Shown here: in pieces, positions 25,363-35,259 of the stretch | How the letters are laid out: each line of letters starts with the position of its first letter | Position numbering within the stretch: the first letter of the stretch is position 1 | DNA from: an uncultured Myxococcales bacterium | Lineage (GTDB): Bacteria > Myxococcota_A > UBA9042 | Length of the DNA stretch: 64,000 bases | Direction of reading: 5' to 3' | Assembly: GCA_903840165.1 (NCBI GenBank) | Contig: CAIMEY010000088.1 | Coordinates: 1 to 64,000, forward strand | Notes under the pieces: generated by a model | What the model was told of the DNA's origin: nothing | The model's database searches: none | Seen by the model: the letters and a program-made list of their open reading frames with translations, nothing else | Translations under genes and position numbers: made by a program

Positions 25363-26673
25363 CTACTTGCCGGTCGGGGCGCAGCTGGAAACGCCAGCGC
25401 CGGTGACGGTATAGCCGATGCTCGGGATGATCTTGGTGACCGCGCCGGTGCCCTTGTCGAGGGCGAAGACGTTGGTCGACGGGTCCGAGTAACCCTTGAA
25501 GAACAAATAGAAAGTGCCACCCCAATTGGCAAAGGCCCAGGCCTGCGTGCCAGCGAACATGGCCGGTGGCAGCGGGTAGATCTTGCCAGTCTGCGCCGAT
25601 GCTGTGTCGATCTGGCGCACGCTGGGCGGCGAGGTATTGGGGAAAAAGCCAAACAATTCAGCGTCGCCGTTGCCCGTCAGGTCGGCACCGCCTTGGGTCG
25701 ACAAGGTGCCCACCACGGTCAACTTCATAGACGGAAAGGCAATTTTGGCTAGCTTGTTGTAGGCTGTCTGGAAGCTGCCCGACGATTCACCCGCGACGTA
25801 CAACGATTCGTCTTGTGCGCCCGGGTAGTTGGCGGCAAACCCCATGCCGAACAGGTCCAGACCTGAAGAGCCGGGGATAAAGGTGGTGGGCTGACAGGTA
25901 GCATCCAAAGTGCTGACTTTGTAGATACTTCCACCGCCGCCGCCAAAGCCCGACTGATAGAGCACCCAGGCATTGGCGTCGCGGTCGACCGACATGGAGA
26001 ACGGCGTATCGCCAAAGCCCGAACTGCAAGATAACGTCCCGATGATTTTAAGCAATTTCTTGTCCGGCGTAAAGGATAACAGCACGTTTTCCTGAGTCAC
26101 GACGTAGACGATCTTGGCGCGCTCGTTGCAGTTGGAATTGACGCCAGAATCGGGGCTTACGCCGGTGTCGCCGGGACCGGTGCTGCCGCCGTCGACGTCC
26201 TGATCAAAGTAGCCGCCGAAATCCGATTGATTGCCGGTGTCATTTGGGTCTAGGCCGCTGTCGCCCGTGGAGCCCCCATCGGGCAGAGGTGCGTCGCATG
26301 CGCAGGTTCCCCAGCTTTTGCCATCGGTTGCGCAGGTCTGGACTCCCTGCAAACTCGCCGTGCAGTAGCACAACTGCGTTGCGCCGGGGGTGCATCCGGG
26401 GAGGGTCCCGCCCGTGTCGCCAACACTGCCATCGGCCGGGGTGACGTCGCTGGCATTGCCGCCGGTGTCACTGCCCTTGGCGTCGCTGCTGGTGGCTGTC
26501 TGGCCTCCGGGCAGGCCGCTGCCATCGCCCAAGGACGTGCCATCGTAGGCGTACCAGGTGCCGCCAGCCGCACCCGTGCTCGGCGAGCTACAAGACGCAA
26601 TTGCGCCCACGCAGCCCATGGCAGCCAGAGACGTAACCGCAAGCCAGGACACCGATTGCTGAGAACCGCGCAT
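25363..26673 (-). CDS. Secreted lipoprotein with Asp/Gly-rich linker and beta-propeller-like region
   Basis: Function not recognised. A signal peptide and lipobox (AIASC, Cys28) are followed by a long Gly/Asp/Ser-rich linker (about 30-165) that holds a small Cys-rich motif (CTPGATQLCYC ... TCATDGKSWGTC). The C-terminal 250 residues have repeated strand-like segments (KIVYVVTQENVLLSF, NAWVLYQSG, GTFYLFFKGYS) that suggest a propeller-like fold, as in proteins reading out environmental or sugar ligands; this is inference. GGAGG eight bases before the ATG at 26673 fixes the start at 436 aa. The neighbouring downstream-of-start region leads to the protease genes on the same strand. Confidence 0.75.
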   Translation of the reverse strand: MRGSQQSVSWLAVTSLAAMGCVGAIASCSSPSTGAAGGTWYAYDGTSLGDGSGLPGGQTATSSDAKGSDTGGNASDVTPADGSVGDTGGTLPGCTPGATQLCYCTASLQGVQTCATDGKSWGTCACDAPLPDGGSTGDSGLDPNDTGNQSDFGGYFDQDVDGGSTGPGDTGVSPDSGVNSNCNERAKIVYVVTQENVLLSFTPDKKLLKIIGTLSCSSGFGDTPFSMSVDRDANAWVLYQSGFGGGGGSIYKVSTLDATCQPTTFIPGSSGLDLFGMGFAANYPGAQDESLYVAGESSGSFQTAYNKLAKIAFPSMKLTVVGTLSTQGGADLTGNGDAELFGFFPNTSPPSVRQIDTASAQTGKIYPLPPAMFAGTQAWAFANWGGTFYLFFKGYSDPSTNVFALDKGTGAVTKIIPSIGYTVTGAGVSSCAPTGK

Positions 26674-26858
26674 GCGCAAACCTCCATCAAGCACGAACTG
26701 GCAGCGTAGCGTCCCCTTGGGACCAGCGCAAGTTGACCGTGCGCTCCCAATAACGCTTCGATATAACAAGCATTCAGCGCAGGCTACCTACGCCGAGGCG
26801 GGGGCCATTCCGCCAATCTCGGTCTAGTGATGTCTGGCGCTGCGGACGATCGACAGTC

Positions 26859-28568
26859 TCAGCCGCCGCAAACGGCCACGGACGCATCGCTGGGCACCGA
26901 TGACAGCAGATCGACCTGCATCTTGTCGATTGCCAAGTTGTTTTGTCCCTGGTTGAGGAACATGAGGTAGACCTTGCCGGCCATCGGCGGTAAGCACGTA
27001 TTGGCCAAGGTGACGCGCATCCAGCCCGGGCCCGTGCTATCGGTCACAGCGGCGGTGATGACATTGGCCTTGACCTTGGCGTCGGTCATTCCCAAGGTGG
27101 CCGGATTTCCAACTGAAATTGCCAAGGCGACCTTCATTTGCTTGTCGTACAGCAGATCCCCTTGCGAATCGACGCCGGCACGCCAGCGCAACGCCACGGC
27201 CTTGGTTCCGGCCGGCACATCGACGTAGAACTGGAAGTAACCTGGCACTCCATCAGGCAATTTCCCGCCGAACATCGCCTCGCCGGTCAGGCTATAGGCG
27301 ATTTGCTCAGGGCTGGTGGCTGAGTCGTAGGCCTGCCATTTCTTGGCGCGAACGCAGCTGATAATCCCATGATTATTCAGGATTTTCTTGACTTGGGCTG
27401 AGATGGTCTTGTCGACACTGGTCGCCGTGCTGGCGATAAGCTGGCCGGCCCCCGCCAGCGAGGTGTCAACCGTAAACTTCTGCAACGCTTTCAAGATGAT
27501 GCCATCTGCCTCTGTGCCACCGATGGCGCCGCGGATTTCCCACATGGCGCTGCCGATGATCTTGCCGTCGGCGTGCATTTCGGAGAACAGATCGTCTGGG
27601 CACTTGCGCGACTGCGAGAGGTCGCGTTGGTAGATTCCCTTTTCAAGTCCGGCAAGTGCGTAGGGGCCGATATGCGGATCTTCGCGCGCGGCCGAAGAAA
27701 AGTAGTCGGCAAAACCTTCGTTCATCGCCCGCGGCAGGTTGTCCATGCCGTAGCCGTCAAAACCTTCGGTCGAAAGGCGCGTGGTGCCGACCATGGCGTG
27801 GGTATACTCGTGGTAGATCACGGATGAATCGTAGCTGAAGTCGACGTCCTGGTACTGCCCGAAAATGATGGCACCGTTGGCGACCTTTGGCAGGCCATAG
27901 GCGGCGAAGCCCTCGGGAGGCATGAACAAAGCGTTGGGAAAGCCCTGCCAACCGCCGGTTTGCCCTGAGCCCCCAGCCACCTTGGGGTCGATGTACATGC
28001 TGAAATTAACAACGGATTGAATGGGAAAGTCGACATCGTGCATGTCAAAGCCGTCGGCAAAATACGCGTGCATCTGATGGACATGGTAGTACATCTGCAA
28101 TTCGGCAAAGGAATCGTCAGGCGCGGCGTAATCATCGGGGGGGAGATAGCTCAGATAGCTGCCGTCTGCATTGGGAAAAACGGTAGCAATTTCATGGCAT
28201 GTCGAGCCATAAGTCATGCCTTGGTCGGTCAAGGGGGCACCGCCTTCCTCAGGCAGACAGTTTAGCACGTCGGCGAAGGGCCCGAGCAAGTGTCCGTCCT
28301 GACTGGTCGGCGCGGGCAGCACCACCTCTGCGGTCAGCTTCTTATCCGTATTGGGATCATGGGCAAAAATACGAGCGTGCAGGGCCACATCGGGCTGTTC
28401 GACGTCCAATGTTCCCGGGTCGACGGCGTCGCCAACGGCGCTGTCAAAGGCAAAGGAGTTCCCAGACGGGGCGGGCGCGGCGCTGGCACAGGCGGCCGAG
28501 ATCAGCGCCAGAACCGCCGAGGCACAGAGAACGCGGCGATTTCTAGTAAAACAAACAGGGGCTTGCAT
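26859..28568 (-). CDS. Secreted M36 (fungalysin)-type zinc metalloprotease lacking its own propeptide
   Basis: A 569-aa exported protein. The signal peptide ends near SAACASAAP (about residue 31). The zinc site is H253-E-Y-T-H257 and the third ligand is Glu284 in NEGFADYF, giving the gluzincin HEXXH...NExxAD pattern of thermolysin-like and fungalysin (M36) enzymes. The upstream MYYHVHQMHAYF segment is also M36-like. The remaining C-terminal part (about 420-569) looks like a beta-sandwich appendage with two Cys residues. The typical FTP and PepSY propeptide is absent; it is found in the adjacent upstream gene instead. GGAG lies seven bases before the ATG. Confidence 0.87.
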   Translation of the reverse strand: MQAPVCFTRNRRVLCASAVLALISAACASAAPAPSGNSFAFDSAVGDAVDPGTLDVEQPDVALHARIFAHDPNTDKKLTAEVVLPAPTSQDGHLLGPFADVLNCLPEEGGAPLTDQGMTYGSTCHEIATVFPNADGSYLSYLPPDDYAAPDDSFAELQMYYHVHQMHAYFADGFDMHDVDFPIQSVVNFSMYIDPKVAGGSGQTGGWQGFPNALFMPPEGFAAYGLPKVANGAIIFGQYQDVDFSYDSSVIYHEYTHAMVGTTRLSTEGFDGYGMDNLPRAMNEGFADYFSSAAREDPHIGPYALAGLEKGIYQRDLSQSRKCPDDLFSEMHADGKIIGSAMWEIRGAIGGTEADGIILKALQKFTVDTSLAGAGQLIASTATSVDKTISAQVKKILNNHGIISCVRAKKWQAYDSATSPEQIAYSLTGEAMFGGKLPDGVPGYFQFYVDVPAGTKAVALRWRAGVDSQGDLLYDKQMKVALAISVGNPATLGMTDAKVKANVITAAVTDSTGPGWMRVTLANTCLPPMAGKVYLMFLNQGQNNLAIDKMQVDLLSSVPSDASVAVCGG

Positions 28569-28618
28569 AGGAAACTCCAGCCGAAGGGAGCAAAGCGTTG
28601 AGCGACGAGCTGAGACCG

Positions 28619-28653
28619 TTCCATCCCCTCAACCTACCGCAGCAGCGATGGAA
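28619..28653. other. Inverted repeat between propeptide and protease genes
   Basis: TTCCATC (28619-28625) and GATGGAA (28647-28653) form a seven-base-pair stem around a 21-base loop. It lies in the 100-base gap between the FTP-domain gene and the protease gene on the same strand, so a transcript covering both could fold here. Adjacent C- and G-runs may strengthen it. Confidence 0.35.
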
Positions 28654-28668
28654 GGGGGGTACAAAACA

Positions 28669-29445
28669 TCAATGCAACTGCCTAGTTTCCGTACGCAGGA
28701 TTTGGCCGTTGACGGCATCGACCAAGACCACGCGTCGATCGACCCGCGGCGTCACCGTCACCTCTACCGCGATAACGTGACGCGCCTGAGCAGGCATGAG
28801 AAAAATAGCTGGTAAAGCAGGTAGTTGACTCAGGTCAGTGCGCCCCGGCCCCTGAACCTTCAGGTGGGCCAACGCCGCCTGCCGGGCCTGGGCCACCGTG
28901 AGCGAGCCAACGACGAAGGCCGGCAGAGGTGCCGCATCGCTTGTCACTGAAATTACTTCGCTTTTATCGTCCAAAGCCACAACCACCATGCGGTTGTACA
29001 CGGGCAAGAAACCGCCCGGCACCCGCGCCTGCTGGGTGAAGCGGACGATCGACTGTCCTTTCATGCGTTCGCCAGCGATCGGCTGCAGCTCATCGCTGCC
29101 GACGCCAAGCAACCCTTCATAACTACGGAGAAATGCAACGGCTCGCTCAGTGTCGGTCTTGGCCCCGGGGACCGCAACCTGCAGTCCGGTCACGACTTCC
29201 GGACCCGCTTGCGAAGAACGCCACACGGCTTCGGTCTGCGGATAGCGCTGTTCCAGTTGGGCCAGGCGCACATGGGCGACTTCGGCCGCCTTTGCCCATT
29301 GCCGAGTATATTCCGATGGTTGTGTCGCTGATTGCAGGGTCAGCTTCTGCGCCTGAGCGCTCAGCGCTGGCACGGAAAGCAAGCAGAATGCGCCTATCGA
29401 CACCAGCCAATACTTTGAAAATACAGGGGTTTCTCCATGCGACAT
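28669..29445 (-). CDS. Stand-alone FTP/PepSY propeptide-like protein, secreted
   Basis: A 258-aa protein with a signal peptide (residues 1-32, ending LSAQAQ). The rest resembles the N-terminal propeptide of thermolysin and fungalysin proteases: an FTP-like part (AVAFLRSYEGLLGVG, VRFTQQARVPGGFLPVYNRM, VVVALDDKSEVISVTSD) followed by a PepSY-like part (LTVAQARQAALAHLK, RRVVLVDAVNGQILRTE). In the families these act as inhibitors and folding chaperones for the attached protease. No protease domain follows; the M36-like protease begins 100 bases downstream. GGAG before the ATG at 29445 decides the start; the frame extends 92 codons further but without homology. Confidence 0.85.
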   Translation of the reverse strand: MSHGETPVFSKYWLVSIGAFCLLSVPALSAQAQKLTLQSATQPSEYTRQWAKAAEVAHVRLAQLEQRYPQTEAVWRSSQAGPEVVTGLQVAVPGAKTDTERAVAFLRSYEGLLGVGSDELQPIAGERMKGQSIVRFTQQARVPGGFLPVYNRMVVVALDDKSEVISVTSDAAPLPAFVVGSLTVAQARQAALAHLKVQGPGRTDLSQLPALPAIFLMPAQARHVIAVEVTVTPRVDRRVVLVDAVNGQILRTETRQLH

Positions 29446-29762
29446 CGAGGCTCCACCGGCCCACGGCGGGACCTTGCCTCGCCATGCTAACAGATGCACG
29501 GTGGCGGGCGCACAGCTGCAACGACGATCGGCGGAAAATGGCCAGGCGGCGACGCCCTTGCCCTGAAGCGCGACAGCTTGGGGCGAACGGTTTGGCGCGA
29601 GAAACGCTGCACAGGCGCGCGAATCTGCGAACCTTTCTTCAGCCCTGACTCTTGGCCAACGTACCTGCGCGACCTCAAGCTGCGAGCGACCCTTGCCGAT
29701 CGGCGCCAAGATCCGTAGCATCCTCGGCCCGTTTTGCGCCCTGATGTGGCGCTGAGGATCCG
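29446..29762. other. Divergent intergenic region before aspS
   Basis: These 317 bases separate the FTP-domain gene and aspS. Apart from the candidate aspS promoter near 29693, I see no structured RNA, repeat or gene in it. Confidence 0.4.
29693..29721 (+). promoter_or_regulatory. Candidate promoter of aspS
   Basis: TTGCCG (29693-29698) is followed after exactly 17 bases by TAGCAT (29716-29721), each matching four of six consensus positions. The aspS start codon lies 41 bases downstream. Found by eye; moderate to low confidence. Confidence 0.35.
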
Positions 29763-31553
29763 ATGGCCAGCTTCATCACCGAACTCAAACGTTCTAAGTA
29801 CAATGGCGAATTCTCGACCGCTGACGTTGGCCAGCCGGCCGTTGTCTTTGGCTGGGTCCAGTCCTACCGCGACCATGGTGGCGTGATCTTTATCGATCTC
29901 CGTGATCGTACGGGCTTTGTCCAGCTGCGCTGTGAGCCGTCGCCGCACCTGCACGCCCATGCCGTGGCGGATACCGTGCGCAACGAGTGGGTCATTGCCG
30001 CACGCGGTACGGTCATTTCGCGTGGTACCAACATCAATCCCAAGATTCCTACTGGGGAAGTTGAGATTGCTGTTGAGCAACTGCAGGTCCTGACCGAAGC
30101 GCAGACCCCTCCGTTTGAAGTCCGCGATGGCATTGATACCAATGAGAATAGCCGCCTAACCTACCGCTATTTGGACCTGAGGCGCCCGGAGCTCAATCGC
30201 AACTTCGTCGCCCGCAGCCGGGCCATGCAGCTGACGCGTGCCTACTTCACGGAAAAGCATGGGTTTTTAGAGCTGGAAACGCCGATTCTGATGAAGTCGA
30301 CGCCCGAAGGTGCCCGCGACTACTTGGTGCCGAGTCGGGTTCACCCGGGGCAGTTCTATGCCCTGCCGCAATCTCCTCAGCAATTCAAGCAGTTGTTCAT
30401 GATGTCGGGCATGGACCGCTACATGCAGATTTGCCGCTGCTTCCGTGACGAAGACTTGCGCGCCGATCGGCAGCCTGAATTCACGCAGTTAGACCTCGAA
30501 ATGTCCTTTGTCTGCCCCGAGGATATTTACCAGATCCTCGAGGGGTATGTAGCTGAAATCTGGAGTCAAATGCTTGGCTACCAGCTTCAGCTGCCGCTGC
30601 GGCGCATGGCCTATGCGCAAGCCATGGACAAGTATGGCTGCGACAAGCCGGACCTTCGTTTCGACCTGCCGCTCAGCAACCTCACGGAAACACTGCGTGA
30701 TCGGGTTGAGTTTCGCGTCTTCGCCGACGTTCTCGCCAAGGGTGGCATCGTCAAAGCGCTCTACCTGCCCCAAGGAGACGCCTTCACACGCAAGGACTTA
30801 GACACGACGATTCCCCAGGAAGCCGCTCCCTTTGGTGCCAAGGGCGTTGCTTGGGCGCGGGTGACGGCCCAGGGCGAGTGGACGGGCCCGGTGGCCAAGG
30901 GCGTCTCAGCAGAGTTGCGCAATGAACTCAATGCTTTGATGGGCACGGCCGAAGGTGGTCTCATCCTGTTTGTCGCCGACAAGCCGGCTGTGGTCCATGC
31001 ATCGCTAGCGCGCCTGCGCTTGTTTGCTGGTGAACGCCTCAATCTGATTGATAAAAATGCCTGGGCCTTCCTGTGGGTTACCGATTTCCCGATGTTTGAG
31101 TTCGACGAGACCGATCAGCGCTGGTACGCCATGCACCACCCGTTCACGTCGCCGCGCGCCGACCATCTGGAATTGCTCGATAGCAATCCGGGGCAAGTCC
31201 TTGCGCAGGCTTATGATCTGGTGGTCAACGGCACGGAACTTGGCGGCGGATCCGTGCGAATTCACGCCAGCGACGTGCAGGCCAAGATCTTCGCTTCTCT
31301 CGGTCTGAGCGATCAGGAAGCTAAAGAAAAGTTTGGCTTTTTCCTGGAGGCGCTCAAGTTCGGCACGCCGCCCCACGGTGGCATCGCCCTGGGCATGGAC
31401 CGGATGATGATGCTCCTGACCCAGAGCAGCAGCTTGCGCGACGTGATCGCCTTCCCCAAGACGCAGAAGGCTACGTGTTTAATGAGTGATTCGCCCAACA
31501 GCGTCGATGACAAGCAGTGGGCCGAACTGCACATTTCTCCACGCCGAGTCTAG
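29763..31553 (+). CDS. aspS: Aspartyl-tRNA synthetase (bacterial type)
   Basis: A class II synthetase that charges tRNA with aspartate. The 596-aa length and the order OB-fold anticodon domain ([21 protein letters not shown] at the start), class II motif 2 ([19 protein letters not shown]), an inserted GAD domain (about 290-415) and motif 3 ([13 protein letters not shown]) define the bacterial family. The YLVPSR and [12 protein letters not shown] segments are also typical. The presence or absence of gatCAB elsewhere would show whether it also makes Asp-tRNA(Asn); the sequence here does not settle that. The next gene starts about 110 bases downstream. Confidence 0.96.
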   Translation: MASFITELKRSKYNGEFSTADVGQPAVVFGWVQSYRDHGGVIFIDLRDRTGFVQLRCEPSPHLHAHAVADTVRNEWVIAARGTVISRGTNINPKIPTGEVEIAVEQLQVLTEAQTPPFEVRDGIDTNENSRLTYRYLDLRRPELNRNFVARSRAMQLTRAYFTEKHGFLELETPILMKSTPEGARDYLVPSRVHPGQFYALPQSPQQFKQLFMMSGMDRYMQICRCFRDEDLRADRQPEFTQLDLEMSFVCPEDIYQILEGYVAEIWSQMLGYQLQLPLRRMAYAQAMDKYGCDKPDLRFDLPLSNLTETLRDRVEFRVFADVLAKGGIVKALYLPQGDAFTRKDLDTTIPQEAAPFGAKGVAWARVTAQGEWTGPVAKGVSAELRNELNALMGTAEGGLILFVADKPAVVHASLARLRLFAGERLNLIDKNAWAFLWVTDFPMFEFDETDQRWYAMHHPFTSPRADHLELLDSNPGQVLAQAYDLVVNGTELGGGSVRIHASDVQAKIFASLGLSDQEAKEKFGFFLEALKFGTPPHGGIALGMDRMMMLLTQSSSLRDVIAFPKTQKATCLMSDSPNSVDDKQWAELHISPRRV

Positions 31554-31662
31554 TAGGGCGGCTTGGGCAAATCGGGACAATTCGGCTTACAAACAGGCGA
31601 TTACCGCAAGCCGAGTGCTTGATCAGCTCAGTTGCTCGACCCAAGCCAGCAAAACTGGCACC

Positions 31663-33801
31663 ATGGCCGTGGACCTGTGGTCCCTGGTGATCAGCGTGAA
31701 TTGGCTGCGAAATGCCCAACCTACCCGACAAGTTGCGCAGCATTCGCCCTTGAGTCGGCAGCTCTTGCGCCTAGCGGCCCTCGGCTTGGCTGTTGGCCTA
31801 GCAAGCAGTTGTACGATCGAGACCATCATCCACCGCACGATTCCCTGTGATGCCGATACCTTAGACAGCGTCGCCGACAGTACCGATAGCGCACCCACCG
31901 AGTTGCCGTTGGCCACCGACATCAGCGGTGATGTGCCTGACAAAGACATAGAAGTATTGGTGAATCCTGCGCCACTGACGGCCACGGGCAAACTGGTGGA
32001 CGTCACGGCGGCGCTGGGTCTGACCCTGCCGGTCGACGTGGGCGACAAGCAGCTGCAGACAGAACCTAAGTCAAGTATTGGGCTTTGGCTGGATTTGGAC
32101 AAAGATGGCCTGCTCGATCTGGTGGTGACGGACGGCATCAACGATGTCTATTGGGGCAGAGCCGTCGCGCCGTGGAAGTGGATCTTCACTCCTTTGATTT
32201 CGGTGAAGAATGGGGGGGTTCGCAGCCTGTCGGCGACTGACGTCGACGGCGATGGCTTTCCAGAAATTATCGTTGGAAGTCAGAAGATTCGCTACTTGGT
32301 CCGCACCAAGGGCGAGAATTACGTCGACCAAGCTGTGCAAAGAGGGCTGATCTTTCCACAACCTACGGGAGTTCAGGGGGTTCAGCCGGTCGACATCGAC
32401 AATGACGGCCTGCTCGACCTGGTGGTGGCGCAATATGGCTGTGACGGCAGCAGCAAAGTCGTTGTTTTCTTGAATCAAGGCGACGGCACCTATGCCGATG
32501 CCAGCAGCCAATTGGGCAGCAATGTCAGCGCTTCCTTCTGGTTTGCTATGGCCACCGATGTCGATGCGGACGGTCGGGTCGACGTCCTGGCTGGCAAGGA
32601 AGGCTGCGCGCCAGTTGGCCCCAACGTATTTTTGCACAATGAATCCGCAGGTTTTGTGGCATCTGCGCTGAGCCCGCTGTTCATGTACCCGTCGCTCGCG
32701 GGCGGCACGCCGATGGGCGGCTCTGTCGGTGACATCGATGGCGATGGCGATTTGGACTACATTTTCTCTGAAACGGGCTATCGCAATCAGGAGTTGAGTG
32801 GCATGGACATGAGCCATCCCGACCTCAATATCCTCGGCCTGGACCAAGCCAGCGGCAATCATTTGCTTTTGCGCCAGCAGGACGGCAGTTTCGCAAGTTC
32901 TGGCTTGGCCGCGGGAATTGCCACGTCTTTGTCGCAAACCCATAAGACCATGGTGAGTTGGTCGATGCGCATGGTCGACCTCGATGGCGACGGGCGTCTG
33001 GACATCCTTGCGACGCACGGGTGGGACTATCAGGCCTGGACGATTGCGGATGAAGGTCGCGCCCGCCCGGTGCTGTTTCGCAACCTAGGCAATGGGCAAT
33101 TCGCTGATGTTAGTACTATTTTTGGCTTGACGGTGGACCTTCTGTCTAGGCCAATGGCGACGGCTGACGTCGACGGCGATGGCGACTTGGACTTCTTCCT
33201 CGGCGGTCAGACGATGCCGCCCGTGGTGCTGCGCAATGACATCGTAACCGGCAGTCACTGGCTGGAAGTGGCCTTACATGGTCAGGTTTCCAACATCTGG
33301 GGGCTGCACGCGCGCCTGACCGTGTCGATGGGCCTGCACAGCTATTATGCTGAAATGACGACGCAAGCGCCATCGCAGACCAGTGATCAGCCACTGGCGC
33401 ATTTCGCACTGCCTGGTGATTACAAATCCGCTGTAATTACGGTGCAATGGCCTAGTGGCTTTCAACAGTCGGTGTCCGTGCCGGTGGATCAACGCGTTGA
33501 CCTGCAAGAACCGGCCTTGGTCAAGCTCTCGTCCCGCAATGTGATTTCGGACGCCAATGGCAGCGTAACGGTGACGGCCCAGGCGGCCCAGACCAGCGGG
33601 CAGCCCATCACGACCGGCGTTATTTCCCTTGAACTTGCGCCGGGTTCTCCGGGGAGTTGGCAGGGCCCCGCGACGTGTGACCTCGGCACCTGCAAGCGAA
33701 TTTGGCTTGCCCCCAAGGGACAAATCGGCGAAGCTGCCATCGTGGCAACTATCAATGGCAAGACCCTGAATATTCAGCCAAAGATTAGGTTTCACCCGTG
33801 A
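31663..33801 (+). CDS. FG-GAP/VCBS-repeat lipoprotein with ASPIC/UnbV domain
   Basis: A surface protein with seven calcium-binding-like DxDxDG motifs (for example DLDKDGLLDL, DVDGDGFPEI, DIDGDGDLDY, DVDGDGDLDF) spread over a beta-propeller of FG-GAP repeats. The C-terminal part (about 560-650) carries the ASPIC/UnbV signature ending WPSGFQQSVSVPVDQRVDL. A lipobox GLASSC precedes a 45-residue Asp/Thr/Ser-rich linker. The start is uncertain: ATG 31663 is used here, but GTG 31696 or TTG 31750 would leave a more normal-length signal peptide. Its stop overlaps the next gene (GTGA), indicating coupled translation. The exact ligand is unknown. Confidence 0.82.
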   Translation: MAVDLWSLVISVNWLRNAQPTRQVAQHSPLSRQLLRLAALGLAVGLASSCTIETIIHRTIPCDADTLDSVADSTDSAPTELPLATDISGDVPDKDIEVLVNPAPLTATGKLVDVTAALGLTLPVDVGDKQLQTEPKSSIGLWLDLDKDGLLDLVVTDGINDVYWGRAVAPWKWIFTPLISVKNGGVRSLSATDVDGDGFPEIIVGSQKIRYLVRTKGENYVDQAVQRGLIFPQPTGVQGVQPVDIDNDGLLDLVVAQYGCDGSSKVVVFLNQGDGTYADASSQLGSNVSASFWFAMATDVDADGRVDVLAGKEGCAPVGPNVFLHNESAGFVASALSPLFMYPSLAGGTPMGGSVGDIDGDGDLDYIFSETGYRNQELSGMDMSHPDLNILGLDQASGNHLLLRQQDGSFASSGLAAGIATSLSQTHKTMVSWSMRMVDLDGDGRLDILATHGWDYQAWTIADEGRARPVLFRNLGNGQFADVSTIFGLTVDLLSRPMATADVDGDGDLDFFLGGQTMPPVVLRNDIVTGSHWLEVALHGQVSNIWGLHARLTVSMGLHSYYAEMTTQAPSQTSDQPLAHFALPGDYKSAVITVQWPSGFQQSVSVPVDQRVDLQEPALVKLSSRNVISDANGSVTVTAQAAQTSGQPITTGVISLELAPGSPGSWQGPATCDLGTCKRIWLAPKGQIGEAAIVATINGKTLNIQPKIRFHP

Positions 33802-34514
33802 ACGAGTCCCCTCTCCAAGACAGGGCCCAGGATCCGGAGATTTCCGTTTTTGTCTTGGCCTACAATGAGGTAGCCAACTTGGCGGCGAGCGTTGCTGAGC
33901 TCGCGGCTGTCTTGGCTGGGCTCGGGCGCAGCTATGAGCTGGTCATCGTCGACGACGGCTCCACCGATGGTACAGGACCTTTGGCCGACGAAATTGCTTC
34001 AGCGACGCCCAATACCTTGGCGATTCACCACCCTATCAACCTCGGCCTTGGCGGCGTCTATCGCACCGGCTTTGCCCAGGCGCGGGGCCTCTACCTAACG
34101 TTCTTTCCCGCCGATGGGCAGTTTCCTGCGACAATTATTCCACAATTTCTCGCACGCACCCCTGAGGCTGACCTGGTGCTGGGCTACATCCCGCAGCGCA
34201 ACTCTTCTTGGCTAGCCAAAGGCCTTTCGACCACTGAGCGCCTGCTGTACCGCGCCCTGTTTGGCACCTTCCCAAAATTTCAGGGGATCTTCCTACTGCG
34301 CCGGCAGATTCTCACGGAAATTCCATTGCATAGCCAAGGGCGTGGCTGGGCCATCGTCATGGAAATGATCCTGCGCGTCTCGCGGGGGCCCTATCGCGTG
34401 GTCCATGAGGTCAATGCGTTGCGCCCGCGCATGTCCGGCGAGTCTAAGGTCAATAACCTCCGCAATATTACAGCAAATCTACGTCAGTTGGTGGCCTTAC
34501 GTCGCCAATTCTAG
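33798..34514 (+). CDS. Family 2 glycosyltransferase (dolichyl-phosphate mannose synthase-like)
   Basis: A 238-aa GT-A enzyme of the DPM1-like branch. It has the nucleotide-sugar site SVFVLAYNEVANL, the ELVIVDDGSTDGTG motif and the metal-site region FFPADGQF in place of the usual DxD-Q. NLGLGGVYRTGFAQARG is also typical. No membrane helices follow, so it probably makes a polyprenyl-linked sugar at the inner membrane or acts with membrane partners. The gene starts with GTG inside the stop of the FG-GAP lipoprotein gene, suggesting the two are co-expressed. Confidence 0.85.
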   Translation: MNESPLQDRAQDPEISVFVLAYNEVANLAASVAELAAVLAGLGRSYELVIVDDGSTDGTGPLADEIASATPNTLAIHHPINLGLGGVYRTGFAQARGLYLTFFPADGQFPATIIPQFLARTPEADLVLGYIPQRNSSWLAKGLSTTERLLYRALFGTFPKFQGIFLLRRQILTEIPLHSQGRGWAIVMEMILRVSRGPYRVVHEVNALRPRMSGESKVNNLRNITANLRQLVALRRQF

Positions 34515-34547
34515 CTGGGCCATCGGGCCCATCCACGGCAGGGTGCT

Positions 34548-35195
34548 ATGACTCAGAAGTGCGTCGAAGTCTTGGGAATATCTTGTATTCTTGCGGCGCT
34601 GAGCCTGTCAGCCTGTCAGACGACGCCCACCCTGGATTGCACGGGCGCTGGCGTCGCTCTCATCGACGATCTTCGACCAACAGCATGTAATTACACGTGC
34701 AATGACACCGCCTGGGCCTTACCAGCCTGCACGACCGATACCGTGGAGACTTTGCCGGACCATGGCGCCCTGCACATCGACATGGCAAAAACCATTACAT
34801 ACACAGAGTTACCGCCAGCCTCGGGCTCGCACCGTGCGGTTTGGGCCAAGTGGGGCCAGTACAGTTTCCTGTGGCCTCAACGCTGGGTCCACAACATGGA
34901 GCATGGCGGCGTAGCGCTGCTGTACGACCCATGCTTGGACCCAGCGACAGTGGCAAAACTTCACGATTTTGCTAAGAATTGGCGCGATTCCGCCGGCAAC
35001 AAACTGCACTACGTCCTGACGCCTTTTCCGAAATTGCCCCAGCCTATCATGGCCGTGGCTTGGACCCATCGCTGGGGCGCGGCCTGCCTCATGACCAGCA
35101 ACCTTGACGCTTGGCTCAAGGTGCATGCCGGCCAAGGCCCCGAAGGTTCCATTGCCATGCCAGGCAGTTATCAGGATGGTTGGCTCGCAGACTGA
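34548..35195 (+). CDS. DUF3105 lipoprotein
   Basis: A 215-aa exported protein with a lipobox LSLSAC (Cys23). The segment YTELPPASGSHRAVWAKWG then WVHNMEHGGVALLYDPC is the DUF3105 signature, with conserved His and Glu residues whose role is unknown to me. It has six or more Cys residues, likely disulfide-bonded outside the cytoplasm. It follows the glycosyltransferase by 33 bases on the same strand and may belong to that transcript. The opposing gene at 35260 converges with it. Confidence 0.8.
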   Translation: MTQKCVEVLGISCILAALSLSACQTTPTLDCTGAGVALIDDLRPTACNYTCNDTAWALPACTTDTVETLPDHGALHIDMAKTITYTELPPASGSHRAVWAKWGQYSFLWPQRWVHNMEHGGVALLYDPCLDPATVAKLHDFAKNWRDSAGNKLHYVLTPFPKLPQPIMAVAWTHRWGAACLMTSNLDAWLKVHAGQGPEGSIAMPGSYQDGWLAD

Positions 35196-35259
35196 CGACC
35201 GTTGCGCGCTGTCTTTGGGCCAATGTCGTGGGATTCGCTCGGAACTACGCGATGGGTGC

